Assembly: GCA_001586965.3 (NCBI GenBank)
Contig: LUCW03000542.1
Span: forward strand, 57,501 to 79,622
Length of the DNA: 22,122 nt
Source of the DNA: Sphaeroforma sirkka
Lineage: Eukaryota; Opisthokonta; Ichthyosporea; Ichthyophonida
Direction: 5' to 3'
The translations under genes were made by a program, and so were the position numbers. Below are positions 1 to 19,434 of this stretch, piece by piece. The notes beneath the pieces were generated by a model, which searched no databases, was not told the DNA's origin, and worked only from the letters and a program-made list of their open reading frames with translations. Position 1 is the first letter of the stretch. Each line of letters begins with the position of its first letter.

Positions 1-52
1 CAATGTAGCCTGTGAATGGTGGTGTTAGAGGGTTTAATGGAGTGTCTTTAGG

Positions 53-268
53 ACAATTGAAGTCTCGTGTAATGATAATTTTAGCTTTGAATATCTTATT
101 CTTCGGACAATTGAAGTCTCATTTAATGACAATTTTAGCTTTAAATATCTTATTTTTCGCACAATTTAAGTCTCGTGCAATGGTAATTTGAGCTTTAAAT
201 ATCCTATTTTTCGAACAATTTAAGTCTCGTGTAATGTTAACTTTACCTTTGAACAGCTTATCCTTCGG
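53..268. repeat. 54-bp tandem repeat x4 spanning the crooked-neck exon 7 / intron 7 junction
   Basis: Units 53-106, 107-160, 161-214 and 215-268 are each exactly 54 bp and begin ACAATT(G/T)AAGTCTC. The fourth contains the real exon end (247-268) and its 5' splice site. In the other three the base pair matching the donor is changed, so AAAG/GTAAAG reads AAAGCTAAAA or AAAGCTCAAA. Bases 1-52 include a weaker possible fifth copy. Confidence 0.93.
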
Positions 269-373
269 ACACCTGCCAATGGCCTGGCCCAGAATCTTTC
301 GGGCCTGGGTCAGATTCTTCTGCCTGATCTCAAACCGTGCAAAGTGCAGCCAGATGCTCGCAAATGTGAACAC
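247..373 (-). CDS. CRNKL1: Crooked-neck exon 7 (residues 401-442), last exon in window
   Basis: Starts after CATTAG with [20 protein letters not shown] and ends KDKLFK plus one base at the donor GTAAAG. The last 22 bases and the donor form one end of a four-copy 54-bp tandem repeat that runs into the intron. Confidence 0.94.
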
Positions 374-2491
374 CTAATGGAGGATGTATTGAGTGAGGTA
401 GTAGTGGTTTAGACCTTGCAGATGTACTCGGGGTATTTGTACTAGTATTGCAGGGAATTTACATTAGTATTGCAGGGTATTTACACTAGTATTACAGGGT
501 ATTTACTTCAATATTGCAATCACAAGTAGCACGTGGTTCAGTGGTAGACAGCCGACAGACTGTCAGAAAACTGACAACTCATCACCCACCCACAAAAATA
601 TTGTCATAACCTAATAGTCGCGTGTGTATATGCATTGCATATGTAATGCCCGACGGGGTCCCACTGACATACCTTGTGTGGGATGATTCCCAGGCAGGCC
701 CTGTACACCTCTCTGGCGCGTTCGTGGTCTTCTACATCCAGCTCTTCATAGACGGCGTAGTTGAGCCACAGGTAGATGTAGCGCTTCCACAGCCGTTTCT
801 CCTGTCGTGGTGAGGGTTTGGTTTTCACATGATCGGTTCAGCAGACATGACTACGTCGTGTATACACAATAGCAGGCAATAGCAAGCAATATCAAGCCTT
901 GATTCCGAGCTCAAGTGCGGTATTGTGTCGTTGAGCGTGGGTGGTAAGCTGCGCCTCGGAAGGGTGTTCGTTCGACTCACACGCAGTAGACACGCCACGT
1001 GTACACCGCTACACAGGTGTGTGAGACAGGTTACAGCAACCGATTCCTTACACTAAATCCCATACGGTGTGAAGCCTACTACGACACATAAATGCGGCCC
1101 ATGCACATGCTAGCTAGCTTTGCTGTACCGAACATATATACTACGGATGGGGCATGCTAGCTGTACCGAACATTTTACGGTTGGGGCATGCTGGCCATGG
1201 TATGGACAAGAGGGCGATGTGTGATCCTGGGGGTCTACACAGTTGCTCCGTGGTCTTACACAAGTCTGCATACCCGAGCGTACAATCTGCGAAAATGCCA
1301 TGTCAATTTACGACAATGCCATGTCAATTTACGATACCAGTTTAGTGCGCCAATCCTTGTCACCATACCATACCATACCTGGACGGGGGGTATATTGGCA
1401 ATGGCTCGTTCGTAGGTATCACGAGTTTTCTCCACATCACCGGTAGCCTCTTCCAGCCGTATCAAATCAAACCAAGTGTCGTAATTCGACGGGAATTGCT
1501 CGATTTTCTTCTCGTAACCTAACCTTCGCTTACTCATGAGCACGTTCTCCATCTCCGCTCTGTAATCAAGAACCATTGGTAAGTGAACGTGCATAATAGA
1601 TTAACTAAACTAAACCAGTGAACATACATAATAGAGCAACTAAACAGAGCCGCACAATTTCACTCTGATGAGAAACTTACACGAACTATCGTCAAACACC
1701 CAACCCAGGGCCATTGAAAGTCGCTGTTGCTACATAGATGAATCACTTCATCTGCGCACACTTCAATTTCAAAGGCAATAGCACACGGTGTACGTGTGTC
1801 ACTATCATATCCACACCCACAAACAAACCCCCCACACACACACACGCGCAGACACACACAGACACACACACACACAAGCAGCCCACCCCCCACATACCCC
1901 CACAGAGTTAGGCATATACAAGCACCATACCTGTCACCATGCTTCTTCTCAAACTGGTTGTATGCCTTAAACAAGTTCGACGCGATCTCCTTGCCCATCT
2001 TCTCCAGACCATATTTGTAGATGGCCCGTGCGCGTTCAAACTCCTTCGACGTCTCCTCAAACTTCGCGAAGGCTATGAAGAGCGTCTCAGACATGTGGTC
2101 ATCTCCAAAGAACTGCATCGCATTCTCGTAAACTTGACGGCATTTGGCTGGGTGCAGTAGGAAGAGGAGTCGTTGGTTAGAGGTCGGTTGAAATAAAAGA
2201 TTATATAATCTAATGCTGCTTGCTGTTGTTTTATTCAGAGATAGATACGCGGTTTTGTAGGAGATAGTATCAACACTAGATTAAAGTCAGTCGTTAGGTG
2301 TGGCTTGCAGCCACAGAATAGACGTGGGAGGAGAAAAAGCACAACTATTGCAGAGACACAGAGAGAAGGGACAAACGTACGCACACAGGATACACTATAC
2401 ATGTGAAAGCATCTTCTACATATAGTATTATATATATAAATATATATATATATCATTAAGCTACCATCATATGCCTGCATGTGATGTATAC

Positions 2492-2525
<34 letters not shown>

Positions 2526-2603
2526 CATTAAGCTACCATCATATGCCTGCATGTGATGTATGTATATACATATATATATATATATAGATAGATATTTAAA
2601 TAA

Positions 2604-2668
<65 letters not shown>

Positions 2669-2749
2669 AGTGTTGGTGTGTGTATGACTAAGAAACTTTG
2701 TCCCCCAATACCGCCATCTCCTACGTTCTCAGCGCCATAAGTATCCCGA

Positions 2750-2792
<43 letters not shown>

Positions 2793-4571
2793 TCTATATA
2801 TATAGAATATGCATCCTCATGTGAATGTAAACAACGTAATCGCATTCATCCCGGCCTACGGGCGTATAGAAGCGTACATACTAAAACCAATCACAGCTAC
2901 CTACCAAATTGTCTGTTCTGGGTCTCGAATTTGGCCCATTTGATCCAATTGCTGGGTTCAGGGTGCACCACCACAAAGCGCTCGTAGACCGTGCGAGCCC
3001 TATCTACCTCGTCGTATCGCAGTTCCATATTGATGTACGATTGCCAGGCTTGCTCGGAAGGCTCCCATTTCATCCACCTTTCGAATACCTGTAGACAGGC
3101 AGAAACCGGGGTGATGTATGTGAGTGTATGTATGTGATGTATGTATGTGAGTGTATGTATGTGAGTGTATGTATGTGAGTGTATGTATGTGATGTATGTG
3201 TGTGGGTGTATGTATGTCAGAATAGACAGAGATGTATATTCGTACAGCTGAAAGTGATGATAAACAGCGTGTGGCATATTGCAGTGATAGTATGTACAGA
3301 GTTACAATGGTAGCATACCATCACCCGCCTGTACATCCCCCCAGGAATCACAGAGGTCACGTGCGTGTTTAAGTATGTATGTCTCAACTTGTATAATCCG
3401 GAACACCCCATCTATCCGGGTCCTCATACCTAGTTAATATGGATTGTACACATTACGAACTAGACCCCCCCCCCAAATGGGTTGGTTCGGCACGAAGGAT
3501 CCTGCCTTTTTGGCATGCAGTAGAGAACGCAGTGCACAGAAGTTGCTGCGACTTGTTGTGTGGAAACAAACGGCTTGTCCCTGAGCATACGGAAGGTGAC
3601 AACACGTAGAAAGGGATGACGGAATATCTACTACACATATTTACTACTACGGTATGCATGGGCACAGAATAACAAATACACATGCATGTATGCATGGGCA
3701 CAGAATAACGGCTACACACGCATGTATGCATGGGCACAGAATAACGACTACACACGCATGTATGCATGGGCACAGAATAACGGCTACACACGCATATATG
3801 CATGGGCACGACTAAAGATACCTCAAGTGCATGGACGTAGCTCTACGCAAACACGATGTGAGATATACGGACGCAGAAGTGCGTGTAGATACGCAGGCAA
3901 GACAGAGCATGCCTGCACCTTCACACATACAAACAGATGCAAAAATGTATTCCTTTGCACCTTTACACAGGACAAACAAGTGCAGACATGTATTCCCTTG
4001 CACCTTCACACAGTACAAACAAGTGCAGAAATGTATTCCCTTGCACCTTCACATAGTACAAACAAGTGCAGATATGTATTCCTTTGCACCTTCACACAGT
4101 ACAAACAGGTGCAGATTTGTATTTCCTTGCACCTCCACACGGTATAAACAGGTGCCGATATGTATTTCCTTGCACCTTCACACTGTACCACACACTCACA
4201 GTGGTCCCAACATAACAATGCGATGGAATCGCAAACGCTTACAAACCAGCGGCTACGACGCCGAGTTTAAGCTAATGTGTGCGCTAGCTTCTCATACCAC
4301 TGACTGGGCCAGCCACGACCATTCGGGCAAAGGTTAACGATCCCGTTAGGGGCATAAACAAACGGGTTGTCCCATTTTATTGTTCATCACTGTAGACAAC
4401 AGCGAATAACCACGAGCGCTGGTAGAGACGACCACACATGAGCCGTACGGGAGACTGATAGTCTGCACGTGTATATGCCCTTCTGGCTGCACCCAGAAAG
4501 GGTATCGTAGTATATCTGACCTAGCAATATCTCCGCAAACATCAACCGCACATACACACACACACACACGG

Positions 4572-4602
<31 letters not shown>

Positions 4603-5077
4603 CCTGTCTGCATGCCGCTATATTGCCCAGCATCTCTTCCATGTACGCGTATTTGTACCAGAACTGATCCGCCCGGGGCAAAATTGTAACGGCCCTGTCC
4701 CAAACATTCCGGGCGTGGTTCACGGCTCGATGTCTCATTTCCATCTCCGCATATTTCATCCACAGACCAATATTGCGATGGTCATTGTCTATGGCACGCT
4801 CAAACACGGAACGTGCGCGTGCGAACTCCTGCTGAGACTCTTCGAATTTGGCATATTTGATCCAGTGACCAATGACCTGAGTGGTGAAGGGATTGGGTGA
4901 TGTGAGGGTGAATGATGATTATATTGAAGTAAGCAGAGTCAACATCAAAGATACATGGTCGCATTTATTATTGTACAAGATAAGATGGATGTACATACCA
5001 TTGGCAATATTATAGATTCAAAAACAAAGACATATTATTTACCACATTATTTAACAAGTTAGCTGAATGAAATAAAT

Positions 5078-5149
<72 letters not shown>

Positions 5150-5154
5150 ACATA

Positions 5155-5253
<99 letters not shown>

Positions 5254-6823
5254 TGGCATATATTATTATATGATATTATATATATGTTATATGGCTAATA
5301 TATATATATACATTATTATATAATATATAATGGCCACATATTACACATACAGCTACAAACACATATACAATACATTATGTTATGTATGTGTTATTGTTTG
5401 CAGTGATATTTATGCGTACATGTATGCACACATATCAATACAGAATGTATGACAATCATTACAAATATCATACATATTATTGCTATTAATAGCACACATA
5501 TAACATATTATGGCATAATAATAACACACACACACATATATGCGCATACATATGCATAATATGTATGTATAATGATATTATTATATTATATATACATAAT
5601 AACATACAGCATTGTAATATAATTATAATGTAATAATAGCCATTATACATATTATTAACATTATTATTATATGTACATGTATTATCATTATTAGCATGTT
5701 ATATAAAACACAAACACATACATGTATGTAATACACCAACCAATAGCTATATTATTGTATAATATTATATTATTATTATTACATTATTATTATTATTATT
5801 ATTATATATTAATATTATTATTGCAATACGTATAATGCATACATGCATAACATATTATATATTATATAACAATATATATTATTGCATTGTTACATAACAA
5901 TAACACATTATGTATTAACATGTTATAATAATATTATTATTATTACATACACACATTATTATGTAATGCATATGCATTACATAGATATACACACTATTAC
6001 ATTATATCAATCATATCAATTCATTACATATTAATACATTCATATATATCAACATCCCATCCTCAAACATACGCATACATACGTGCGTGTGCAACGCGCA
6101 CATTATTATTACATATGTACATATATTACACCAACACATACAATGTTGTACATACACATGTGCGCGTGCGTCTGGTGCGCGCAAACGTACGTACGCATTA
6201 CAGATTATCAATATTATTATCTGTACATTATTATATATATGTATTAATAATTATTATATATTATTATTATTAATTACATGCATAATACATAACCAATACA
6301 TTAATAATTATTATTGCATATGCTATATACATACACATATATATTACTACGCATGCGTGCGTGCGTGTGCATCCGGTGCGTGTGTAAATTATGCGTATGC
6401 ATATTATTATTAATATTATTATTGCCATTATTATTATTATGCGCAATATATACACAATACAAACATACGTGCATGTACGCATGTACAATTGATACGCATA
6501 TCATATCCATATCCACATACATTATATGTCATGTATTATATATTATCCATATTATTCCATATATCCATATTATGTATGTATGTACATACATGCATATGCG
6601 CATTATATTATATTACAAATAATATTATGCATATATATATATAATAACATATACATATTATATGTATATATTGACAATATATGCATGCATGCATGTTGTA
6701 TGCATGCACACACATACATATATATACATATATATTATTACATATTATAATATAAATATATATACATAATATGTGTAACCAATGTATAATATATATAATA
6801 ATATAATAATATATATTATATAT

Positions 6824-6873
<50 letters not shown>

Positions 6874-6973
6874 ATGCATGCATAAACAAAATAACAACAT
6901 ATATATATAGGTATAATGTATAAATATATATATATTTATATATATATATATATATAGTATAGTTAATAGAGAT

Positions 6974-7035
<62 letters not shown>

Positions 7036-7282
7036 TACATCACCTCCACATAGTATATCTCCCTACCTGTCGATTCCTTCTTAGATGGTCCTCAAACTCC
7101 TTGCGCTTAGCCAATTTAAACTGTGCCAGTTCATCTGGGTCTGTGATCTTCTGCCTAGGTTTATGTGGTTCTTCGATTATGCGCTCCTTTGCTTCTCTAA
7201 GAATTTGTTCGGCAGTGATTTGCTGTTTGGCGGGTGCTTTGTTTTTGACCTTGGCGGCCCGGGGCACGTTCATACCCGACAT
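247..7282 (-). CDS. CRNKL1: Crooked-neck-like pre-mRNA splicing factor (CRNKL1/Clf1 family), 5' seven exons, 3' end outside window
   Basis: Scaffold subunit of the Prp19 (NTC) complex, made of HAT (half-a-TPR) helical repeats and needed for spliceosome activation in the nucleus. Coding exons in transcript order: 7067-7282, 4604-4876, 2905-3088, 1931-2147, 1379-1559, 673-801, 247-373. Phases agree at every junction, giving 442 codons plus one base. Recognised from memory of the family: the N-terminal [16 protein letters not shown] block, then [74 protein letters not shown] and CPKDKLFK, in the order of human CRNKL1. About 245 C-terminal residues should lie beyond base 1. The start at 7282 ([11 protein letters not shown]) was chosen because family similarity begins just after it; an in-frame ATG at 7327 adds 15 residues of low-complexity look, and an ATG at 7273 is also possible. 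All introns are GT-AG. The gene is head-to-head with the TRIM-NHL gene. Confidence 0.96.
374..672 (-). other. Crooked-neck intron 6, with a 22-bp repeat
   Basis: GT-AG intron of 299 nt. Positions 431-517 hold about four degenerate 20-22-bp copies of ACATTAGTATTGCAGGGTAT. I see no gene or RNA in the rest. Confidence 0.8.
673..801 (-). CDS. CRNKL1: Crooked-neck exon 6 (residues 358-400)
   Basis: Starts after CGACAG with [20 protein letters not shown] and ends at IIPHK before GTATGT. It is 129 nt, phase 0 on both sides. Confidence 0.96.
802..1378 (-). other. Crooked-neck intron 5, with short local duplications
   Basis: 577-nt intron. Positions 1106-1195 contain 2-3 copies of CATGCTAGCTGTACCGAACAT-type units (spacings 47 and 34). 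Positions 1294-1335 hold a 21-bp unit twice (AATGCCATGTCAATTTACGA). Nothing else recognised. Confidence 0.75.
1379..1559 (-). CDS. CRNKL1: Crooked-neck exon 5 (residues 297-357)
   Basis: Joins exon 4 as [15 protein letters not shown], the same length as in the human protein, and ends [10 protein letters not shown] in phase 0. The donor begins a triple GTATG repeat (1364-1378 read on the minus strand). Confidence 0.95.
1560..1930 (-). other. Crooked-neck intron 4, with a (TG)n tract
   Basis: 371-nt intron. Read on the plus strand, 1832-1880 is a CA-rich tract with CAGA interruptions, located 50-100 nt inside the intron from the exon 4 donor. The rest is unremarkable. Confidence 0.75.
1931..2147 (-). 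CDS. CRNKL1: Crooked-neck exon 4 (residues 225-297)
   Basis: Starts after ACCCAG and restores frame with exon 3 as [20 protein letters not shown], continuing through [20 protein letters not shown] to FEKKHGDR. It is 217 nt, with donor GTATGG. Confidence 0.96.
2148..2904 (-). other. Crooked-neck intron 3, (TA)n blocks and a 70-bp duplication
   Basis: 757-nt intron dominated by (TA)n at about 2497-2526, 2561-2586, 2605-2653 (followed by TG repeats) and 2754-2787. A roughly 42-bp core beginning ATCATTAAGCTACCATCATA occurs at about 2453 and again at about 2523, each copy flanked by TA repeats. Confidence 0.8.
2905..3088 (-). CDS. CRNKL1: Crooked-neck exon 3 (residues 164-225)
   Basis: Starts after CTACAG with [15 protein letters not shown] and continues through [20 protein letters not shown] and NWIKWAKFE. 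It is 184 nt and ends in phase 1 at GTAGGT. The HAT aromatic/acidic pattern is well kept. Confidence 0.96.
3120..3220. repeat. (GTAT/GTGA)n microsatellite
   Basis: Imperfect repeat of GTATGTATGTGA-type units inside crooked-neck intron 2, near the exon 3 acceptor on the minus strand. Confidence 0.8.
3653..3817. repeat. 36-bp minisatellite, 4.6 copies
   Basis: Units start at 3653, 3689, 3725, 3761 and 3797 (partial) and begin TATGCATGGGCACAGAATAA. It lies inside crooked-neck intron 2. Because 36 is a multiple of three, both strands show periodic open frames here that are not genes. Confidence 0.92.
3915..4190. repeat. 43-bp minisatellite, about 6.4 copies
   Basis: Units start at 3915, 3957, 4000, 4043, 4086, 4129 and 4172 (partial) and begin GCACCTTCACACAGTACAAA. 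The unit is unrelated to the 36-bp array about 100 bp away in the same intron (3089-4603). The remainder of that intron shows no gene; a run of ten C lies at 3465-3474. Confidence 0.92.
4604..4876 (-). CDS. CRNKL1: Crooked-neck exon 2 (residues 73-163)
   Basis: Starts after CTCAG with [13 protein letters not shown] and holds the first HAT repeats ([44 protein letters not shown]). It is 273 nt, phase 0 to 0. The donor GTGTGT is the first part of a (GT)n/(GTGC)n tract. Confidence 0.96.
4877..7066 (-). other. Crooked-neck intron 1: about 2 kb of TA-rich, alternating purine-pyrimidine DNA
   Basis: Long (TA)n runs at about 5086-5139, 5164-5240, 6827-6867 and 6978-7034. Between them is low-complexity ATT/TATG/CATA sequence. 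It is interrupted by GC-richer islands of CGTGCG/TGCGCG type near 6080-6100, 6160-6200, 6350-6385 and 6470-6485. All reading frames here are repeat translations, and no gene is supported. Confidence 0.85.
7067..7282 (-). CDS. CRNKL1: Crooked-neck exon 1 (residues 1-72)
   Basis: Encodes the family's conserved N-terminal segment: the KVKNKAPA block, [13 protein letters not shown], and a [14 protein letters not shown] end. It stops in phase 0 at the donor GTAGGG. Confidence 0.95.
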
Positions 7283-8143
7283 GTTGGTTGTGTGTAGGGT
7301 GTATGTGATACTAACTGTATTGGTCACTTGCGAGCTAATGTGTGCATGTATGTATAAGTATATATAATGTATGTATGTATTGATATATATAATGTATGTA
7401 TATATATATATATATATCTCTCTCTTTCTCTTTCTACCAGCATATATTTTCCTCTACTATAACTGCATATGTATACTTGCTACTCGTATTGATACGCAGT
7501 TGCGCTCCGTGACCTTGGAAGCAACTGTAAGCACCGGTAGAAGTGTCTGAATTATAAATACCTCAACGTGTAGTATTTTAATACTGCGCATGAGAGTATA
7601 TGACGATTTTGGCGGCTTTCTATACTGCTTTCAATTACGACAGCATGTACGGAATATGTATTAAACTACATTCCCTGGTCTGTGTCGGAAACTTTCAGTT
7701 ATATTCAAAGGCGCATCCATAGTGCGAACACCAAGAATATACGACATATTTATATATCGTTTACCAGAAAAGATTCATCAATTTTCCAGCTTATTTTTCC
7801 GTATGTAGCAGAAAAAGCATCTCTGATAACATAACTCGGATTGCTATTTACGTAATATTTGATATTATTTACAATAGGGCCTTGGTATAGCCTTCTAAAT
7901 GTTCGATTATAAATAGAAGGGTGTGGATGACAGTGCCTCTTTCAGAATGAATATATGAATGCTATGTATATACAATGATATCTATCCATGGATTTTACAC
8001 AACTACGAGCAATGTACAAGTGTAGCCCCATCACTATAAGTGGTTATCGATAAGAGCTTTCCGATAAATGGTACATACTGCAATATTTCCTGTCAGAGTA
8101 TCAACCTGTAGGGTATATCAATAACAGCACATCTCACACTATA
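7283..8143. promoter_or_regulatory. Head-to-head intergenic region, probable shared promoter
   Basis: 861 bp separate the crooked-neck start codon (minus) from the TRIM-NHL start codon (plus). The part near the crooked-neck gene has (TATG)n and (TA)n (about 7340-7415), then a CT-rich stretch. The middle is unique AT-rich sequence with no ORF of note. TGCGCATGAG near 7587 resembles half of an NRF1-type site. That promoter activity lies here is inferred from gene order. Confidence 0.6.
8044..8053. promoter_or_regulatory. Palindrome TTATCGATAA upstream of the TRIM-NHL start
   Basis: A perfect 10-bp palindrome 91 bp before the start codon. It contains TATCGATA, the core of the DRE element known from insect housekeeping promoters. 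A degenerate neighbour, CCGATAAA, follows at 8061. Function is inference only. Confidence 0.35.
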
Positions 8144-17866
<9,723 letters not shown>

Positions 17867-17895
17867 ACTAACCTGCTGGATACACTCCTAACACA

Positions 17896-17905
17896 AATAA
17901 ATAAA
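17896..17905 (+). terminator. Poly(A) signal, two overlapping AATAAA, TRIM-NHL gene
   Basis: AATAAATAAA begins 30 nt after the stop codon. Confidence 0.65.
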
Positions 17906-18068
17906 CAACAGTCTAAATGCTTCAGTGTTGTCCGTTGCTTTGTACGACACTGCCGTTAGTATTTGGTGATACCAGAAATACCATTCACTGATAGGGTTTG
18001 ACAACAAGTCTGAAAGGGGGGTTAGGGTTTAAGATATCGACGGTATGGCTTGGGGTCCAAGCTTTATA

Positions 18069-18080
18069 TTTATTTTTATT
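18069..18080 (-). terminator. Poly(A) signals for the minus-strand intronless gene
   Basis: Two AATAAA hexamers on the minus strand, at 18075-18080 and 18069-18074, imply a very short 3' UTR. Confidence 0.6.
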
Positions 18081-18090
18081 TATCTGACTC

Positions 18091-19434
18091 TCAGTACTCG
18101 GGGTAGAACCCAAACAGCTCTCTGTGTAACTCTCCTACTTCCACTTTGATGTTGTCCACATCTTCAGCGCTCAAGGCACTCGTATAAGTACAGGGGAACG
18201 GCCTTCTATCGTAGATATCCATTGTGCTGAAGTCTTCATAACTATCGAGACCCTGCCTGTTACCCAGCCCTCCATAGGTAGGATATATGAAGGTACTTTC
18301 GTTCCATGTCAATCGGGGTTTGGGCGTCTTTATGACACTCTTTGGAATTGTCTGGGTATGCAAGTGTGATTTACTGGACCTTCGCACCTTTGTCTTAGCC
18401 GTCCCGCTATGGGTGGCATGTGTCACGTGTTCATGTAATAGCGCGTCAGAATACGATGGAGGAGTCAAACACCTGTGAACACCATAGGTCGGCTGACATC
18501 CACAAACTCCGTCGCTGCATTCCACATCTATACTATTACCATCCGAAACCCCAATACTTCCACCTGCTTTCTTCGGTGATGTTTTCTCCGAAGCACCTTT
18601 ACTACCGGAGCTTGTTGCAGCGCGTTTAGTAAGCACGCGCACGACACGTTTGTGAGGGGGTGTGGGGGCTCGCATATGATTTGATGAATCATTTTTATCA
18701 TTACTATCTATAACTGTTCTATTGTTCAAATACTGTTGATTTTGTGGTCTACCCTTCCCCAGTGATTCCCTTCGTGCAGACACGGTCGAATCCCTGCTTT
18801 CAAACGAATCATTGCTTTGAATTGATCTTGCATCATACCCATCTTGTAGAGCCTCACGACTAATGGCACTCCTATCACGCACCCTACCGTGTGTACTAGA
18901 AACCCTATTGTTCGGGCCTAATATATCATTCGCATCATGCCTTTGACTTTCAGGCTCGTTCACTATTTGGTTGCTTTTCTTCATAACCTTCACCTTGATT
19001 GATTTACGTACTAACCGTGGTGACCCCATGGCGGTCTTCTTTGCCTTATCAATACCTATGGGAGCTGCCGCAGGCTGCGTTCGTACCTTACTCGGTACTG
19101 TGCGTGCATGTGATGTCATGTTATTACTACTGTTATGTTGTGGGCGATGAACAACATGCTCCACAGTCGATTCTTTGGGCAATCCATTATAGGTGAAACG
19201 TTGTTTAGCAGTCGGTGTACGAGGGGTCGGCGTTAAGCTACCGATGTCTTCATCGCTGAGTGTGCATGCACTCCTAGAATCATATGGGACAAAGTTTATT
19301 TGTTGATCACCTACGAAGCCAATTGGTTGAGGCTTCGGTTGTGGCGGACCTTGGTTCAACTGGGTCCGTGTATATTGATGCTTAGGCAACACAACCCGAT
19401 CAATCTCTCGAACTAAATCTTTCACAAGCCCCAT
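18091..19434 (-). CDS. Intronless gene for an unrecognised 447-residue basic, probably disordered protein
   Basis: I do not recognise this protein. It is one uninterrupted 448-codon frame with an in-frame stop (19447-19449) just before its ATG and poly(A) signals right after its stop. The N-terminus MGLVKDLVREIDRVVLP looks helical. The middle (about 60-290) is Ser/Asn/Lys/Arg-rich with SPRLVRKSIKVKVMKK and PPHKRVVRVLTKRAA clusters. Near residues 305-335 there is a Cys/His-containing patch (CSDGVCGC, HRC, HEHVTH) and a PPSY motif. The C-terminal 90 residues look better ordered, with aromatic-rich TWNESTFIYPTYGG, RRPFPCTYTSALS and an ELHRELFGFYPEY end. No signal peptide or membrane segment is seen. 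The lack of introns contrasts with both neighbours and could mean retroposition or a lineage-specific gene. The product is probably real given frame length and boundaries. Confidence 0.8.
   Translation of the reverse strand: MGLVKDLVREIDRVVLPKHQYTRTQLNQGPPQPKPQPIGFVGDQQINFVPYDSRSACTLSDEDIGSLTPTPRTPTAKQRFTYNGLPKESTVEHVVHRPQHNSSNNMTSHARTVPSKVRTQPAAAPIGIDKAKKTAMGSPRLVRKSIKVKVMKKSNQIVNEPESQRHDANDILGPNNRVSSTHGRVRDRSAISREALQDGYDARSIQSNDSFESRDSTVSARRESLGKGRPQNQQYLNNRTVIDSNDKNDSSNHMRAPTPPHKRVVRVLTKRAATSSGSKGASEKTSPKKAGGSIGVSDGNSIDVECSDGVCGCQPTYGVHRCLTPPSYSDALLHEHVTHATHSGTAKTKVRRSSKSHLHTQTIPKSVIKTPKPRLTWNESTFIYPTYGGLGNRQGLDSYEDFSTMDIYDRRPFPCTYTSALSAEDVDNIKVEVGELHRELFGFYPEY

Larger units (their letters stand above)
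17867..18090. other. Convergent intergenic region with poly(A) signals on both strands
   Basis: 224 bp between the TRIM-NHL stop and the next gene's stop. Plus-strand AATAAA occurs at 17896 and 17900. Minus-strand AATAAA occurs at 18075-18080 and 18069-18074, only 11-22 nt past that gene's stop codon. A GGGTTAGGGTTT motif lies near 18020. Confidence 0.75.

Noticed and set aside
940-1010. tRNA-like T-loop motif TTCGACTC
   Set aside because: The flanking bases cannot form the T-stem, and no A-box or acceptor stem is found.
3453-4337. Open frames of 68-168 codons on both strands with repeated peptides
   Set aside because: They arise from the 36- and 43-bp minisatellites within the crooked-neck intron. 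The 36-bp period preserves frame automatically.
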